From assembly GCA_963740525.1 (NCBI GenBank), contig CAVUEG010000003.1, positions 27,467 through 91,466 on the forward strand: a DNA stretch of 64,000 nucleotides, read 5' to 3'. The stretch comes from CAVUEG01 sp963740525. Its GTDB lineage: Bacteria; Actinomycetota; Actinomycetes; Propionibacteriales; Nocardioidaceae. Position numbers and translations under genes: made by a program. Positions 34,399 through 44,157 of this stretch are shown piece by piece (position 1 is the stretch's first letter; each line of letters starts with the position of its first letter). The notes beneath the pieces are model-generated. The model made no database searches, was not told the DNA's origin, and saw only the letters and a program-made list of their open reading frames with translations.

Positions 34399-34677
34399 GT
34401 GACCACCGCCCTGCCTGATGAGAACCAGCGCTGGAGGTGTGGCGGCTGCGGCAACCTGACCCGGTTCGACGTGGCCCGCACCCGGACCACGACCGAGTTC
34501 TGGCACTTCGACCTGGCCGGGGAGCACGAGGTCGAGGAGACCCGGGTCGACGGAGAGGCGGTCTCCTCGGTGACCTGCCGCTGGTGCGGTCGCTCCGACG
34601 CCATCGAGCTCGTCGGCCGGGCCGAGGCTTCCGCTCAGGACTCGGGCCGGGAACCGGGGCCACCGGGGTCGGCATGA
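34399..34677 (+). CDS. Small zinc-ribbon protein
   Basis: 92 aa from GTG 34399 with AGAGGA upstream. Two CxxC knuckles, RCGGCGNLTRFD and VTCRWCGRSD, predict one structural zinc site. The central FWHFDLAGEHEVEETRVDGE is a beta hairpin. Its stop overlaps the next start (ATGA), so it is coupled to the NYN-domain ribonuclease and may act with it on RNA. No named family was recognised. Confidence 0.75.
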   Translation: MTTALPDENQRWRCGGCGNLTRFDVARTRTTTEFWHFDLAGEHEVEETRVDGEAVSSVTCRWCGRSDAIELVGRAEASAQDSGREPGPPGSA

Positions 34678-35987
34678 CCGACGCCACCGACCTGGTCGGC
34701 CCGCTCCCGGAGGAGGTGCGGGCACGCGTCGCTGCGCTCGCGGCGGACGCGCTGGGCAGCATGGCCGCCGATCAGCTGCCCGCCTCGCTGCGTCGGGTGG
34801 CGGCGTTCGCGCCCCAGCGTCGGGCCAGGTTGGCGGGCACCCAGATCAACGCCGCGCTCGAGACGGACCCGGACTTCCGGGAGCGTCTGGCCGTGCAGGT
34901 CCGGGCCGCCGTACCCGAGGTGGCGCAGGCGGTCGAGGCGGGGCAGATCGGCTCCACCTCGCCCGTGGAGATCGCGGCCGTCGCCCACCTGCTGCGGCCC
35001 GAAGGTTGGGAGGCCGTTCTTGCCCAGGCGGTCGAGGCGGTGGTGGCGGAGCGGACCTCCCGGCTGAGTGCCGGGGCGGACGAGCAGGTCGAGCAGCTTC
35101 GTGCCCGGCTTGCGGACAGCGCCGACGAGCAGCGCGCGGCCCGGGAGCGCGCCAAGGCTCAGCTCGACACCGTGAAGCAGGACAACGTCGAGCTCCGACG
35201 CCGGCTCGGTGAGGCACGCAGCCGGCTCAAAACGGCTGAGGCGTCCTTGGAGGAGCTGGACAGGACGCGAGCGAAGTCTGAGGAGCAGCACGCCGCGGCT
35301 GAGGCGGCGAGCCAGTCCGAGAGTCGTCGGCTCCGCGCCGCGCTCGAGGCAGCCGAGGCCGAGCTGTCACGCCTGCGACGCAGTGGCCGTCACGAACGCG
35401 ACTCCGCGACCCTGCGGACCAGGCTGCTCCTCGACGTGCTGACGGAGTCCGTGCAGGGGCTGCGTCACGAGCTCGCGCTGCCGAACGTGCCGGGAGCTCC
35501 CGCCGACGAGCTCGAGGCGGAGCTGGCCAGCGAGGTGACGAGCGTGTCCTCCGGTATCGGGTCGCTCACCGCGGACGACCCGGCCCTCCTGGAGCAGCTC
35601 CTGTCCCTGCCACGCGCCCGGTTGATCGTGGACGGCTACAACGTCACCAAGACCGCGTGGCCGCAGTCGACGCTTCAGCAGCAGCGTGACCGGCTGGTCA
35701 CCGGCCTGGCGCCGCTGGTGGTCCGCAGCAGGGCCGACACGCTCGTGGTGTTCGACGCCGCCGAGACCGAGCAACGTCCTCCGGTCAGCCCGCCCCGCGG
35801 CGTGAAGGTCCGGTTCAGCCCCTACGGCGTGATCGCCGACGACGTGATCCGTGACCTGGTCGCGGTCGAGCCCGAGGGCAGGGTGGTCGTGGTGGTCACC
35901 GACGACAGGGACCTCGCCCGCGACGTTGCGCGCTCCGGTGCGCGCGTCGTCGGGGCGATGGCGCTCGCGCGCCTGGTGGGTGGCTAG
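34674..35987 (+). CDS. NYN-domain (YacP-like) ribonuclease with coiled coil
   Basis: 437 aa from ATG 34674. Residues ~1-130 are helical, ~135-245 a coiled coil rich in Glu/Arg/Ala, and the C-terminal ~165 residues a NYN/PIN-like nuclease: ARLIVDGYNVTKTAWP, DTLVVFDAAE, GVIADDVIRDLV and VVVTDDRDLARDVA supply the acidic metal-binding residues. NYN/YacP (Rae1) proteins cleave ribosome-associated or structured RNA. The fusion to a long coiled coil is usual in Actinobacteria. It is translationally coupled to the zinc-ribbon gene. Confidence 0.87.
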   Translation: MTDATDLVGPLPEEVRARVAALAADALGSMAADQLPASLRRVAAFAPQRRARLAGTQINAALETDPDFRERLAVQVRAAVPEVAQAVEAGQIGSTSPVEIAAVAHLLRPEGWEAVLAQAVEAVVAERTSRLSAGADEQVEQLRARLADSADEQRAARERAKAQLDTVKQDNVELRRRLGEARSRLKTAEASLEELDRTRAKSEEQHAAAEAASQSESRRLRAALEAAEAELSRLRRSGRHERDSATLRTRLLLDVLTESVQGLRHELALPNVPGAPADELEAELASEVTSVSSGIGSLTADDPALLEQLLSLPRARLIVDGYNVTKTAWPQSTLQQQRDRLVTGLAPLVVRSRADTLVVFDAAETEQRPPVSPPRGVKVRFSPYGVIADDVIRDLVAVEPEGRVVVVVTDDRDLARDVARSGARVVGAMALARLVGG

Positions 35988-36008
35988 CCCAGCCTGAGCC
36001 GTGGCGGC

Positions 36009-37937
36009 TCAGCCGGCTCCGGGGTAGAACATCGCGTCCGCGGCATACCGCTTCCCGACGCTCAGGTCGTACTGCACGAGTCGATAGTCCCGAAGCAGTG
36101 CCGTGGCCCGCGGCGTCAGTGCCGCCTCCGTCGCCACCTCTGTGCCCGTTTCCGCGCCCGTGACGTAGTGCCCGTGCTCGAAGGCCGGCAGCTCCCGGCG
36201 CAGTTCGTCGAGGAGGGCGAAGAACGGCGGCTCCGACTGTCCGGCCAGCTCGAAGAGGAGCGGCAGGAACTGGGTGGGACTCAAGGTCGGCAACGGACGA
36301 TGCGGAAATGAGGTGAAGTTCGACCAGAGGAGGAACGGGGTACGAAGCATCTCCGCGTCCGGCGACGCCCCGGTCAGGCCACCGTTCCAGAAGGCGGGGA
36401 GGTGGTCGCCGTAGAACACCACGGCTGTCTTCTCGTCACTCGCCTTCAGCCGATCGAGGAAGCGGGCGAACGCGTCGTCCGAGTGGCGCAACCCGCGTCC
36501 GTAGCCCTCTGCGTTCGCGAGAACGGTGCCGGCGAGGCCGCTGACAGGGATCGGGTCGTCGTACAGTCCGGCCATCGGGTAGTGGTTCTGCATCGTGACG
36601 AGGTTCACGAAGAGCGGCTCCGTGCTCGCGTCGATCTGACGCGTCACCTCCTCGAATGCTGACGCGTCGGATACATAGGGGTTGTCGTCGATGTGCCGCT
36701 CGGCCGAGAGCTGGCCTTCGTGGATGAAGGCATCGAACCCGAGCCGTGGATAGACCACGTTCCGCTGGTAGAACGTCGGATCGTAGGGATGGATAGCCAC
36801 GGTCCGGTGTCCGTGGTGGTCGAACCAGCCAACCGCGGACGGATAGTCGGCGAGCTGTGGCACCAGCTGTTGGTACGGCGTGCTGAGCTGCGGCAGAAAG
36901 CTGCCGATCGACTGGCCGGTGAGGGCCTCGAACTCCATGTTGGCGGTCCCGCCACCCACGAGCTGGGCCAGCATCCGGCCTGAGGTCGTGCGCTCCATGA
37001 GCCTTCGAGTTGCCGGGATCGGATCCTCGGCGTAGCTCACGCCGGGAATGACGGTCGGGTCGCTGAACGCCTCGCTGAGGACGAGGACGACGTTGACGTC
37101 GCTCAGGGCACTCGCCGAGCGCTGTGCGTTGGCAGTTTCAGCCAAGGCGCGGTACTTCTCGGCAAGGGACTGCATGGTGCTCCGGGTGTAGCCGTCGGGC
37201 TCGAGCATGGCGGAGACATCCAGGTTGTGCAGGAGGCCGCCGACTAGTCCGTTGTGCGTGTAGTTGAAGGCCTGTGACGCCAGGCTCCAGCGAGCACCGC
37301 TCGCGGCGTACATCCGGTCCAGGGCGTTTCCCGGGTGGTTGAACCCACTGACGGTCTGGGCCGCGGCCGCGACGAGGAGGACGGTAGCGATCCGAATCCC
37401 GACCAGGAACGCCCACAGTCGCGGCTGGGCCTGACGCCGGACCCGTGGGTAGTGGCGTCGCAGGACACGACTGACCCCGATCACCAGGACTCCCGCCGTC
37501 ACCACGACGGCAGCGAGGAGAGCGAGTGCGCCACCCCCGACCATCTGGGCGAGGAAGCCTCCGTGCCCCACGAAGGCGAGGTCGCTCGGGTACAGCGGCT
37601 CACCCCGAAGTACGAGCTTCTCGTGGTTGGCGTAGCCGATCACGATCGCGCCGCAGAGCGACAGTACGAACGCCACGGTGAGCCGTCCGGAGACGGCCCA
37701 GAGGAAGATCACCAGGAGTGTGATGACTCCGGAGCCGAGGAGGAACGTCGGCAGCCGTTCGGTGAGGGTCTGGTCGACCAGGAGGGCAACATCCCCACCC
37801 GACTGGGTCACCTCGAGGACCACGTTGCACCAGCAGGCCCAGAGGTACGCGAACGCGGCGCAGGTGACGTACATCCGGACCAGCTCGGCGGCCCCCGCCG
37901 CGTCACCCGTGGGTCGAGGTGGAGCCGACGGCCTCAT
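36009..37937 (-). CDS. LTA-synthase-like sulfatase/phosphoglycerol transferase (intact copy)
   Basis: 642 aa. Five N-terminal membrane helices (to about residue 205) precede a large extracytoplasmic sulfatase-fold domain. Family motifs are VVLVLSEAFSDPT, GGGTANMEFEALTGQ with the catalytic-Thr region, FVNLVTMQNHYPM and VVFYGDHLPAFW with metal ligands. Enzymes of this type add glycerol-phosphate to wall or membrane glycolipids. The start overlaps the stop of the upstream paralogue (ATGA), so they are one operon. Confidence 0.9.
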   Translation of the reverse strand: MRPSAPPRPTGDAAGAAELVRMYVTCAAFAYLWACWCNVVLEVTQSGGDVALLVDQTLTERLPTFLLGSGVITLLVIFLWAVSGRLTVAFVLSLCGAIVIGYANHEKLVLRGEPLYPSDLAFVGHGGFLAQMVGGGALALLAAVVVTAGVLVIGVSRVLRRHYPRVRRQAQPRLWAFLVGIRIATVLLVAAAAQTVSGFNHPGNALDRMYAASGARWSLASQAFNYTHNGLVGGLLHNLDVSAMLEPDGYTRSTMQSLAEKYRALAETANAQRSASALSDVNVVLVLSEAFSDPTVIPGVSYAEDPIPATRRLMERTTSGRMLAQLVGGGTANMEFEALTGQSIGSFLPQLSTPYQQLVPQLADYPSAVGWFDHHGHRTVAIHPYDPTFYQRNVVYPRLGFDAFIHEGQLSAERHIDDNPYVSDASAFEEVTRQIDASTEPLFVNLVTMQNHYPMAGLYDDPIPVSGLAGTVLANAEGYGRGLRHSDDAFARFLDRLKASDEKTAVVFYGDHLPAFWNGGLTGASPDAEMLRTPFLLWSNFTSFPHRPLPTLSPTQFLPLLFELAGQSEPPFFALLDELRRELPAFEHGHYVTGAETGTEVATEAALTPRATALLRDYRLVQYDLSVGKRYAADAMFYPGAG

Positions 37938-39847
37938 GGCCGGGCCGACACCGGCTCCGGCCCGGCCTGGGGGAACATCCGCGCCACGGCATAGCGCCCG
38001 CCGACCGAGAAGTCGTACTGCACCAGCCGGTAGTCGTGAAGCAGCTGACGCGCGTGGGAGCTGAGCTTCGACACCGGAACCTCACGGTTGTCCGCGTTCA
38101 CGTAGTGCCCCTGCTCCATGGCCGGGATCTCGCGCCCCATCTCATGGAGCAGGGCGTAGTACGGAGTCAGGGGTGCCCCGACCATCTCGTAGGCCATGGG
38201 CAGGAAGTAGATCGGGCTCGTCGTCGGCTGCGGTGAAGGTTCCACGGGCAGGAAGTTGTTCCAGATGAAGTACGGCGTCTGATGCATGGTGCGCTCGCCG
38301 TTGCGGCTCTCGACCGAGTTCGGCCAGATCCCCGGCAGGTGGTCGCCGTAGAAGACCACGACGGTCTTCTCGTCCGAGGCCCTCAGGTTGTCAAGGAAGG
38401 CGGACAGCGCGGCATCGGTGTAGGAGATCCCGCGTGAGTACGCCTCACCCTCCTTCGCGTTCTCCTTGCTGAGGCCCGTGATGTTGATCGGGTGGGCGTA
38501 GTCGCCCGCCATCGGGATGTGGTTCTGCATCGTCACCAGGTTCACCAGGAGCGGCTTGCTCGACTTCTCGATCTGGTACTCGACCTCGTGGAACGCCGAG
38601 GCGTCCGAGATGAAGTCGTTGCTCTCGAGCTTGTCGGCCACCTGCATCGTGGTGTCGTGGATGAACCGGTCGAAGCCGAAGATCGGGTAGACGTGCTCCC
38701 GCTTGTACATGGAGGTCATGTACGGGTGGATCGCTATCGGCTCGTGACCCAAGGTCTTGAGGTTGCCCACCGCCGACGGGAACGACGAGTAGTTCGTGAC
38801 GAGCATCTGGTACGGCGTGGACATCTGTGGCTGGAACTGTGCGAGGGACTGGCCGGTGAGGCTCTCGAACTCCATGTTGGCGGTGCCACCGCCGTACAGC
38901 TGGGCCAGCATCTGGCCGGAGGTGGTGGTCTTCAGGACTCGCGCAGTGCGGGGGATGGGGTCGGTCGCCAGGTGGATGCCCTTGAGCTTCATGGGGTCGC
39001 TAGAAGGCCTCGCTGAGCACCAGGACCACGTTGACGTCGTCGAGGGCGTGGGGGTCGCGACCGACGTTGAGCCGGTCTGCCTCGCCGGAGTACTTGGCGG
39101 CGATCCGCGCCATCTCCGCCTCGTTGTAGTCGGGCGGCACCGTCCATGGCCGGCACCCGGAGGTTGTAGAGGAAGCCACCGACGAAGCCGTTGTCGGCGT
39201 AGTTGAGCTTCTGGTACCAGAAGCGCCATTGCGCGCCGCTCGCCTCGTAGGTACGCCGCCACTCGTTGCCCGGGGCGTTGAACGTGGACGCGTAGAACAG
39301 TGCGCCGACGGCGAGCACGAATGCCACGCCGCGGACCACCAGCACCCCGCGCCACAGACGAGGCTCGCGCTGTCGCGAGATGGGAGGGAAGGTCCTCGCC
39401 ATCCGCCGCCGCCAACAGGGACACCGGCGACCACGAGCCGCGATCCCCAGCGCGGCGAGCAGCACCGAGGTCGGGCTGACCATCTGGAGGAGGAACCCCG
39501 GGTGCGGAGCGAAGTCGATGTCGCTGGGATAGATCGGCTCGTGCCGCAGGGAGAGCTTCTGGTGGTTGGCGAGGCCGATCCCGACGGCAGCGGCGAGCAC
39601 GACGCCGAAGCTCAGCCACAGGCGACCGGTCAGGGCTAGGGCCAACACGACGACGACACCACAGCGATGACCGCCCCCAGCACGTAGCGGGGGACCGGTG
39701 CCCCAGGCGCCCGGGTGATCTCCCCACCCGCCGACGGAGATGAACTCCAGGACGAGGTTGCACAGCCAACGCCCAGATCAGGCTGTAGACCCGCCGCGAT
39801 CACGAACAGGCGGATGCGCGCGGAACGTCCTCACCGTGCACGGTCAC
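37934..39847 (-). CDS. LTA-synthase-like transferase, second copy, frameshifted
   Basis: Closely similar to the gene downstream. From 37934 to about 39000 the frame is clean (SDPMKLKGIHLATD..., GGGTANMEFESLTGQ, LLVNLVTMQNHIPMAG, VVFYGDHLPGIW). Upstream the reading frame changes near 39001 (one extra base after SEAF), near 39140, and several times at 39,650-39,830, but each piece still encodes the expected transmembrane segments (RLWLSFGVVLAAAVGIGLANH). GTG 39847, with GGAGGA upstream, is the probable start. Either a pseudogene or, more likely given the neighbourhood, sequencing error. An intact gene would make a ~640-aa protein. Confidence 0.8.
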
Positions 39848-40012
39848 TGCACTCTCTCCTCCGACCCCGGTCACGGGCGCTCGCCCGCTTTGTCCAGACT
39901 AGGAAACGACAGCAGTGTCGTCTGCGGAACCGGCGAAGTCATCGCAGTCGTGAGAACTGTCGGTGGGGGCTGTCACGGTCGGGCAAGCGAAAACTTCCCC
40001 GGGAGGACCCAG

Positions 40013-40219
40013 ATGAGCCTGACCATCGACTGCGACACCTGCGAGGTGCGCGGACTCGCCTGCCACGACTGTGTGGTCACCGTGCTGCTCGGGCCACCGC
40101 CGGAGCTCTCCTTCGACGAGGAGGAGCAGCGGGCGCTCAGCATCCTGGCCTCCTCGGGATTGGTTCCGCCGCTGCGGATGGTCTCGGCCGTGACCGGACC
40201 CGAGGTGGAGTCCGCGTGA
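40013..40219 (+). CDS. Small cysteine-rich actinobacterial protein
   Basis: 68 aa from ATG 40013 with GGGAGG upstream. The N-terminus ITIDCDTCEVRGLACHDC holds four cysteines in two CxxC pairs, so it may bind a metal or form disulfides. The remainder is acidic (SFDEEEQRALSIL). Proteins of this size and position, upstream of an NlpC/P60 gene, recur in Actinobacteria. Function unknown. Confidence 0.7.
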   Translation: MSLTIDCDTCEVRGLACHDCVVTVLLGPPPELSFDEEEQRALSILASSGLVPPLRMVSAVTGPEVESA

Positions 40220-40369
40220 CTGATGTGACTTTCGTGACTGTTGTGACCAGTGAGGCTCGGTTGAGCGCGGGCCGGCCGGTGTGGCGAGAGACACGCCCAC
40301 GATTGGGGGAGTCGGGGTTTGCTGGTGGGTCCGATGCCAATTACCCTGACTGACTCAGGTGCCCGTACA

Positions 40370-40566
40370 AGTTGGCCAGACCGGGTCGGCTCGGGCACCG
40401 CGCCGAGTCTGGTCGTCGGCGAGCCGGGGGATGCTCGAAGACACCGGAGCCGGGGAACCATGTTCCTTGGGGTGAATGGCAACCAGTTGGTCACCACCGT
40501 GGCCATCCGTGCGCCTAGGGTCTTCTTTGCGCCCGAACCCGTCAGCTCACCTGGTAGGCGTTAGAC
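40370..40566 (+). ncRNA. Cyclic-di-AMP riboswitch (ydaO/yuaA leader)
   Basis: The 367-bp gap before the NlpC/P60 gene contains the ydaO consensus blocks in order: GAGCCGGGGAACCA, then TTGGGGTGAATGGC, then CCTAGGG, then CCCGAACCCGTCAGCTCACC and GGTAGGCG close to the end. These are the ligand-pocket segments of c-di-AMP riboswitches, which in Actinobacteria sit upstream of wall hydrolase genes (rpfA and NlpC/P60 types). The edges are approximate. High c-di-AMP would be expected to turn the gene off. The preceding 40,220-40,370 holds no recognised feature. Confidence 0.9.
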
Positions 40567-40586
40567 AAAGAGGAGACCGTCCGCTC

Positions 40587-41583
40587 GTGACCGACGGCCG
40601 GAAGCACGCCCGCACTCGCATTGCCGCAACCCTGTCGACCCTGGCGCTCGTGAGCGTCGGCGGCGGCATGCTCAATGCGACCCCCAGTTTCGCCGAGCCG
40701 GACATCCACCAGGTCCAGGCTCGCGCCGACAGTCTCTACCACCAGGCCGAGATGGCCTCGGAGCGCTACAACGACGCCCGGCTCGCCCTCAGGAAGGGTG
40801 AGGCCCGGCTCCAGACGCTGCGCGACGACCTCGACCGTCAGCGCACCGCCGTCGAGGCGCTGCGTACCCAGGTCGCCGGCTCGGTGGTCCAGCAGTACCA
40901 GGGTCAGGCGCTCTCGACCGCCTCGCAGGCGGCGCTGTCGAACGACCCGGACGCGTTCCTCTCCCAGCTCGCCACGATCTCGGCGTTCAACGACCAGCGC
41001 TCACAGCTGATGTCGTCGTTCGCCACCCAGGTCAAGCAGCTCGACCTGCGGGCCAAGGCGGCCCGGGCTGAAGTGGCTCGGCTGGCCAAGCTGAAGGCCT
41101 CGCTGGCCAAGGAGAAGGCCACGATCGACGCCAAGGTGACCCAGGCCAAGTCGTTGCTCGGCCAGCTCCAGGCGCGAGCAGCGCACGCCGGCACCCAGCC
41201 GCGGTGTGACCCGGTTCGCCGACGTCGCGGTCTCCGGTCGTGCGAGTGCGGCGGTCAACTACGCGCTCGCCCAGGTCGGGAAGCCCTACGTCTACGGCGC
41301 CTCCGGCCCCAACTCCTACGACTGCTCGGGCCTGACCATGGCCTCGTGGGCACAGGCCGGCGTCAGCCTGCCGCACTCCTCGAGCGCCCAGCAGGGGTAC
41401 GGCTCACCCGTCAGCTCCTCCGACCTGCAGCCCGGCGACCTGGTGTTCTACTACCAGCCGGTGAGCCACGTCGGCATCTACATCGGCAACGGCACCATCG
41501 TCCACGCGGCGAACCCCAACGACGGCGTCACCACGGCCGGCGTCTTCTCCATGCCGTACTCCGGTGCGGTCCGCCCCGGCTGA
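40587..41583 (+). CDS. NlpC/P60 peptidoglycan hydrolase, one frameshift
   Basis: Starts at GTG 40587 with GAGGAG upstream, just after the riboswitch. A signal peptide (LSTLALVSVGGGMLNATPSFA) is followed by a long coiled coil (residues ~35-205) and a C-terminal NlpC/P60 domain with catalytic Cys in PNSYDCSGLTMASW and His in VSHVGIYIGNG. The frame shifts near 41,170-41,205 between the coiled coil and the catalytic domain, and both halves fit a RipC-like protein of ~330 aa. It should cut the D-Glu to meso-DAP bond in peptide stems during cell separation. The shift is probably a sequencing error. Confidence 0.88.
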
Positions 41584-42847
41584 ACGACTTCCGAAGACCG
41601 GTCGCCCACGGACGTGGGTGGCCGGTCTTCTGCTCTGTGCGCTCCTCGCCGGCGGAGTGCTCTGGTGGGCGGTCACGCGACCCACGGAGGTCTCGGTGCC
41701 GGTCCCTGGACCCACGCTCAGCGTCGAGGACGCCCGGGGTAGTCGGGCGATCGACCTGCTCGCCGAGCTCGAGGACGCGTTGGCGGCGGGCTCGCGTGAC
41801 GAGGTCGTGTCCCTGGCGGCACCCACCCCCGAGGCGCGCCGGACCGCCGGCTTCCTGTGGTCGAACGCCCGCGCCCTCCGGGTCCGGAAACTGAGCCTGC
41901 GCTACGTCGACGAGCTGGCGGGCGCGGTCGGCTCCCGTCGCTGGGTGGCCGAGGTCCAGGTGTCCTACCTCCTCGCTGGGGCGGACCAGGCTCCGACCCG
42001 ACTCGAGGTGGCGCTCACCGTCCAGGACACGCCCGCCGGGACCCGGCTCGTGGCCTTCGGGGGGCACGATGACCGCACACCTCTCTGGATGCAGACACCG
42101 CTCGAGGTACGTCGCTCCGGGAGCTCGTTGGTGATGGTCGCCCGAGCGACAGGATCCTCGACCACGAACGACGTGCGGGAGCTCGCCCGGATGGCCAGGA
42201 CCGCGGTCCGCGTTGTGCGCCGGGTGCTCCCACAGTGGGACGGGGCGCTCGTGGTCGAGGTGCCCGGTAGCCAGGAAGAGCTCGACGCGATGATCGGCGC
42301 GGCACACGGCAAGTACGACGCGGTCGCGGCGCTGACGACGACCGTCGACGGCACGCTGACCGAGACCTCGCCCGTGCACGTGATGGTGAACCCGGCCGTC
42401 TTCGACGGTCTGGGACCCTCCGGTGCCCAGGTGGTGCTCAGCCACGAGGCGACACATGTGGCCACCCATGCGGCGACGGCGGCCTCGATGCCGCTGTGGC
42501 TGATGGAGGGCTTCGCCGACTACGTCGCCCTGCGCGACACGACGCTTCCCGACTCCATCACGGCAGGGCAGATCCTGTCCGCGGTGAGGAGGAACGGTCC
42601 GCCCGGCCATCTGCCCGGGGTCGGTGAGTTCGACCCCAGCGGGTCGCGCTTCGGGGCGTCGTACGAGTCGGCCTGGCTGGCCAACCGCTATCTCGCGGAA
42701 CGTTTCGGGCAGAAGGCGCTCGTGGACTTCTACCACCAGGTCGACGGTGGAACGCCCGCCTCGACGGCGTTCCGCCGCGACCTCGGGATCGCCCAGCGCG
42801 CCTTCGTCCAGGGCTGGCGTGGCTACCTGCGTAGGCTCGCCGGGTGA
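41564..42847 (+). CDS. Membrane-anchored MA-like metallopeptidase
   Basis: 427 aa from GTG 41564; a start at GTG 41618 is also plausible because a terminator hairpin lies between them. One N-terminal membrane helix (VAGLLLCALLAGGVLWWAV) anchors an exported protein. The zinc motif is HEATH at 294-298 (counted from 41564), followed by LWLMEGFADYVAL, which carries the downstream Glu of gluzincins. This is the pattern of peptidase MA-like proteins. Substrate unknown. The stop overlaps the next start (GTGA). Confidence 0.78.
   Translation: MRSAPAERLPKTGRPRTWVAGLLLCALLAGGVLWWAVTRPTEVSVPVPGPTLSVEDARGSRAIDLLAELEDALAAGSRDEVVSLAAPTPEARRTAGFLWSNARALRVRKLSLRYVDELAGAVGSRRWVAEVQVSYLLAGADQAPTRLEVALTVQDTPAGTRLVAFGGHDDRTPLWMQTPLEVRRSGSSLVMVARATGSSTTNDVRELARMARTAVRVVRRVLPQWDGALVVEVPGSQEELDAMIGAAHGKYDAVAALTTTVDGTLTETSPVHVMVNPAVFDGLGPSGAQVVLSHEATHVATHAATAASMPLWLMEGFADYVALRDTTLPDSITAGQILSAVRRNGPPGHLPGVGEFDPSGSRFGASYESAWLANRYLAERFGQKALVDFYHQVDGGTPASTAFRRDLGIAQRAFVQGWRGYLRRLAG
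41593..41630. terminator. Terminator hairpin after NlpC/P60 gene
   Basis: Arms GAAGACCGG (41593-41601) and CCGGTCTTC (41622-41630) with an inner near-perfect stem. It overlaps the 5' end of the next open frame if that begins at GTG 41564, and suggests a later start at GTG 41618. Confidence 0.6.
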
Positions 42848-44157
42848 CCCAGGAGTCGGTGGAGCAGCGGCGCTCACCGGGCGGGCGCCTTGACCGCCTC
42901 CACGGCCCGCTGGCCCTGGCCCTGGTCGCCGCTCTCGCCTTCGTCCTGGCCGCCTGGCTGGCCGTCCCGTGGGCATGGGTCCCAGGCGGTCACCTCACCC
43001 CGGCTCGAGCCTCCACGGTCTTCACCACCGACCAGCTGACCCGAATAGACGCCTACTCGTGGAGCGCCCGGTTGTCCAGCTGGGCCGCGTTGGCGGTCTC
43101 CGTGGCCGTGGTGACCGTGCTCGGCTTCACCAGGCTCGGCGCTGCCCTGGTGGGACGGCTGCCCGGCGGCTGGGTGATCCGCGCCGTCCTCGCCGCCGGT
43201 CTGGTGCTCGTGGCGGGTCGGCTGGCCGCACTGCCGTTCCGCTGGCACCTGCACCGCCTCGCGCTCGAGTACGGACTGAGCCGGCAGTCGGCCGGCGGCT
43301 GGGTCGTCGACCTGGCCAAGGGCTTCCTCGTCTCGTGGGTGGCGATGGCGGTCCTGGTCTTGGTGATCGTGGGTCTCGCCCGGCGTCGTCCGCACAGCTG
43401 GCACCTGTGGGGAGCGGGGGTGTGCGCGGGGTTGGTGGTGGCCGGCTCCTTCCTGTACCCGATCGTCGTCGAGCCGCTGTTCAACACCTTCACGCCGATG
43501 ACCGACGGCCCACTGAAGTCCTCGATCCTGGAGCTTGCTCGCAGGGACCACGTTCCTCTCGAGGATGTCCTGGTCGCTGATGCCTCCCGGCGTACGACGA
43601 CACTGAACGCCTATGTGTCCGGCATCGGAGCCAGCCGCAGGGTGGTCGTCTACGACAACACCCTGGCCGACCTCTCGGACGCCCAGGTGCTCAGCGTGGT
43701 CGCCCATGAGCTCACCCATGCCCGGTACGACGACGTGCTCACGGGCACCGTGCTGGGCGCTGTGGGCGCCATCAGCGGGGTCGGCCTGCTGGCCTGGCTG
43801 CTCGACCGGCGCCGGGTCCTGTCCCGGTCAGGTGCGACCTCGGCCGGAGACCCAGGCGTCGTCCCTCTGATTCTGGCGCTGGTGGCCGTGGCGGGTCTCC
43901 TGTCCAGCCCCGTGCAGAACACGATCAGCCGAGCGGTCGAGGCCCGAGCCGACCGTGGCGCCCTGACCGTTCCGATACCGGGGCTCGGGCCCCAGCAGCA
44001 GCGGCGGGCGTTCGTGACGATGCAGCGCCGGCTTGCACTGCAGTCGCTCTCCGACCCCTCACCGCCGTGGCTGAGCCAGATCTGGTTCGGCAGTCATCCC
44101 ACCGTGCTGCAGCGCATCGGGCTCGCGGACTCGTTGCGGAAGGTGGGCTCACGGTGA
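42844..44157 (+). CDS. M48 CAAX-protease-like membrane metallopeptidase
   Basis: 437 aa. Several membrane helices flank the zinc motif HELTH at 288-292 (VVAHELTHARYDD), with the third-ligand region AVEARADRGAL. This resembles Ste24/M48A peptidases rather than HtpX. It is coupled by 4-bp overlaps to the genes on either side, suggesting that these two peptidases and the glycosyltransferase are co-expressed. Bacterial substrates are not established. Confidence 0.85.
   Translation: MTQESVEQRRSPGGRLDRLHGPLALALVAALAFVLAAWLAVPWAWVPGGHLTPARASTVFTTDQLTRIDAYSWSARLSSWAALAVSVAVVTVLGFTRLGAALVGRLPGGWVIRAVLAAGLVLVAGRLAALPFRWHLHRLALEYGLSRQSAGGWVVDLAKGFLVSWVAMAVLVLVIVGLARRRPHSWHLWGAGVCAGLVVAGSFLYPIVVEPLFNTFTPMTDGPLKSSILELARRDHVPLEDVLVADASRRTTTLNAYVSGIGASRRVVVYDNTLADLSDAQVLSVVAHELTHARYDDVLTGTVLGAVGAISGVGLLAWLLDRRRVLSRSGATSAGDPGVVPLILALVAVAGLLSSPVQNTISRAVEARADRGALTVPIPGLGPQQQRRAFVTMQRRLALQSLSDPSPPWLSQIWFGSHPTVLQRIGLADSLRKVGSR

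Noticed and set aside
37934..39847. Programmed frameshifting in the second LTA-synthase-like gene
   Set aside because: There are several shifts without a slippery sequence or stem-loop pattern, and similar shifts hit unrelated genes nearby.
41588..41602. LPKTG sortase motif in the MA-like peptidase
   Set aside because: It is at the N-terminus, overlaps a terminator hairpin and may not be translated; sortase signals are C-terminal.
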